Positions 62,201-64,000 of a stretch of 64,000 bases of DNA are shown one piece after another. Source of the stretch: Pseudobdellovibrio sp031428275 (lineage in GTDB: Bacteria > Bdellovibrionota > Bdellovibrionia > Bdellovibrionales > Bdellovibrionaceae); the NCBI GenBank assembly GCA_031428275.1, contig JANPPC010000019.1:78540-142539 (forward strand), read 5' to 3'. A program made the translations under genes and the position numbers. The notes under the pieces were generated by a model. The model was given only the letters and a program-made list of their open reading frames with translations, did not search any database and was not told the origin of the DNA. Within the stretch, counting starts at the first letter, position 1. Each line of letters starts with the position of its first letter.

Positions 62201-63460
62201 ATCGAGCAAAACGTAATCCGTAATAATGCGATCGAAAAATTACGTGAAATCGTTGTCGGCAAGAAAACAACCGGAATTCTATTGAATGAAGACGGATCTC
62301 AAAAGCTTTTAAACAAAGGCCAAGATATTACATCTGCAGATTTAGAAACAATTCCGTTCGAATTATTAAGCTACATCCCGCTAGAGCAAGACGTTGAATT
62401 CCAAGTTAATAAAATCATCGATGGTGGTCGTAACCAACTTGATGCAGTTAAAATGGTATTCAACGAGAAGATCGATCGTCTTAAAAAAGGTGACGAGCTT
62501 CCTCCTGGAGTTATCAAAATGGTTAAAGTTTACGTGGCTATTAAGCGTAAATTACAAGTCGGCGATAAGTTTGCCGGTCGCCATGGTAATAAAGGGGTTG
62601 TTTCAAAAGTATTGCCTGTTGAAGACATGCCATATTTAGCAGACGGTACTCCAGTTGATATGGTTTTAAACCCGCTGGGCGTTCCTTCTCGTATGAATAT
62701 TGGTCAGATTCTAGAAGTTCACTTAGGTTGGGCAGCCCTTAATTTGGGTCGTCAAATCGGCGAACAATTAGAAAAATTCAACGCGGATTCTATGCGCGCT
62801 AAAATGAAAGAAATCTACGACGACGCTGAGATTTCAGCGAAAGTTGATAAAGCAGACGACGAGTCTATCAAAAAAATGGCTGTTGCAATTCAAAACGGTG
62901 TTCACGTTGGAACTCCGGTATTTGATGGCGCCCACGAATCTGATATGCGCGATTTATTGAAGAAAGCTGAATTAGCTTCAACGCAATCAGTATTATTCGA
63001 TGGTCGTTCGGGTGAGCCTTTCGCCAACCAAGTAACGGTGGGCGTAATGTACATGCTGAAGCTTCATCACTTAGTTGAAGAGAAGATCCACGCACGGTCT
63101 ATTGGACCTTATTCATTAGTTTCTCAGCAGCCTCTGGGCGGTAAAGCACAGTTCGGTGGTCAGCGTTTAGGAGAGATGGAAGTTTGGGCGATCGAGGCAT
63201 ACGGAGCAGCTTATTCTTTACAAGAATTCTTAACTGTTAAGTCGGATGACGTAGCAGGTAGAACTCGTATGTACGAATCAATCGTACGTGGTGAGAATAT
63301 CCTTGAGCCGGGATTACCAGAATCATTTAACGTTTTAATTAAAGAACTTCAGTCATTAGCAATGAATGTAGAACTTGTTGAGTCAGACATCTTAACCGAT
63401 GATATTAACGACATGCCAGTTGAAGAAACAGCATCAACATCTGAAACAATTCAGCACTAA
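59282..63460 (+). CDS. rpoB: RNA polymerase subunit beta
   Basis: 1392 aa, complete. N-terminal '[25 protein letters not shown]', '[18 protein letters not shown]', rifampicin region '[31 protein letters not shown]', '[16 protein letters not shown]', '[12 protein letters not shown]', '[13 protein letters not shown]', and C-terminal '[23 protein letters not shown]'. The Rif-pocket residues equivalent to E. coli Asp516, His526 and Ser531 are kept; position 518 is Thr instead of Asn. rpoC follows after 23 bases. Confidence 0.99.
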   Translation: [1392 protein letters not shown]

Positions 63461-63483
63461 TTAACGAAGGAAGAGGAGTTTAA

Positions 63484-64000
63484 ATGAGAGATTTATTAAA
63501 TTTTTTCGACAAACCAAAAGATCCACTTTCGTTTGATGCCGTACGTATTTCGTTGGCATCTCCAGAAATGATTCGTGAGTGGTCATTCGGTGAAGTAAAA
63601 AAACCTGAAACAATCAACTACCGTACGTTCAAGCCAGAGCGTGACGGTCTATTTTGTGCAAAAATTTTCGGTCCGATCAAGGATTACGAATGTCTTTGCG
63701 GTAAATACAAGCGAATGAAATATCGCGGTGTAATTTGCGAAAAGTGCGGCGTTGAAGTCACACAAACTAAAGTACGTCGTGAGCGTTTAGGCCACATCGA
63801 GCTTTCGTCTCCAGTTGCGCATATTTGGTTTTTGCGTTCATTACCATCTCGTATCGGTAACTTACTTAATCTATCGTTGAAAGACGTAGAGAAAGTTCTT
63901 TACTGTGAATCGTACATCGTTGTTGATCCGATGGAGACAACGCTAGAAGAGGGCGCAGTTTTATCTGAAGAAGCTTACCAAGCGGCTTTAAATGAATTCG
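63484..64000 (+). CDS. rpoC: RNA polymerase subunit beta', N-terminal part (3' end outside window)
   Basis: 172 codons visible before the window ends. 'FDAVRISLASPEMIREWSFGEVKKPETINYRTFKPERDGLFCAKIFGP', the zinc-finger 'CLCGKYKRMKYRGVICEKCGVEVT' (four Cys) and 'RERLGHIELSSPVAHIWFLRSLPSRI' are conserved. SD 'ggaagagg' lies before the ATG. Cotranscribed with rpoB. Confidence 0.99.
   Translation, partial: MRDLLNFFDKPKDPLSFDAVRISLASPEMIREWSFGEVKKPETINYRTFKPERDGLFCAKIFGPIKDYECLCGKYKRMKYRGVICEKCGVEVTQTKVRRERLGHIELSSPVAHIWFLRSLPSRIGNLLNLSLKDVEKVLYCESYIVVDPMETTLEEGAVLSEEAYQAALNEF

Noticed and set aside
1..64000. CRISPR array, prophage, insertion sequence or defence island
   Set aside because: No regularly spaced repeats, transposase, phage structural or restriction/toxin genes are seen; gene content is core throughout.

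Overview
The window is a stretch of ordinary chromosome from a Gram-negative, flagellated bacterium. It carries outer-membrane beta-barrels, lipoproteins with lipoboxes, an MCE lipid-transport protein, an RND pump and a flagellin. Base composition is moderately AT-rich. The set of small secreted and barrel proteins, VWA, GYF_2, PilZ and HD-GYP proteins, a fused NuoCD and the flagellin sequence suggest the Bdellovibrionota (Bdellovibrio/Pseudobdellovibrio type). That placement is inference, since no 16S rRNA is present. I see no prophage, insertion sequence, CRISPR array or defence island. The single tyrosine recombinase looks like a housekeeping XerC/D.

Layout. 1-6189 (+): tail of an MCE protein, purH, a GYF_2 membrane protein, a lipoprotein, a YhaM-like exoribonuclease and a serine acetyltransferase. 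6191-10000 (-): HAD hydrolase, RsmI-like methylase and hrpB as one overlapping operon. 10138-15041 (+): phosphonate/phosphite-type ABC transporter (phnDCE-like), thioesterase, HD-GYP protein and a GYF_2-GYF_2-PilZ protein, so c-di-GMP functions lie together. 15055-19966: secreted VWA, beta-propeller, beta-barrel and subtilisin-like proteins. 20177-26383 (+): nuoB-CD-E-F-G-I, the complete peripheral arm of complex I with no membrane-arm genes. 26424-28527 (-): secreted proteins. 28668-33400 (+): unknown protein, recO and an RND pump, then xerC (-).

34457-42229: a competent sigma-54 activator, a two-block lysine-rich/acidic histone-H1-like protein, a lipoprotein, flagellin, a small Cys-rich protein, clpB, and a beta-barrel protein that appears to start at an AUU codon. 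43523-52191 (+) is a tight run ribE-ribB-ribH-ntrY-ntrX-proS-pyrF-rlmB. Its NtrX-like regulator has lost both the Walker A lysine and the GAFTGA loop. 53684-64000 (+): the classic tRNA-Thr/Tyr/Gly/Thr-tuf and tRNA-Trp-secE-nusG-rplKAJL-rpoBC clusters, running off the right edge in rpoC.

No spectacular new system is obvious. The best leads are the degenerate NtrX in an intact NtrYX pair, the AUU start, the two-block nucleoid-like protein, the peripheral-arm-only nuo locus, and a ribosome-binding-site-masking leader in front of the HD-GYP gene.
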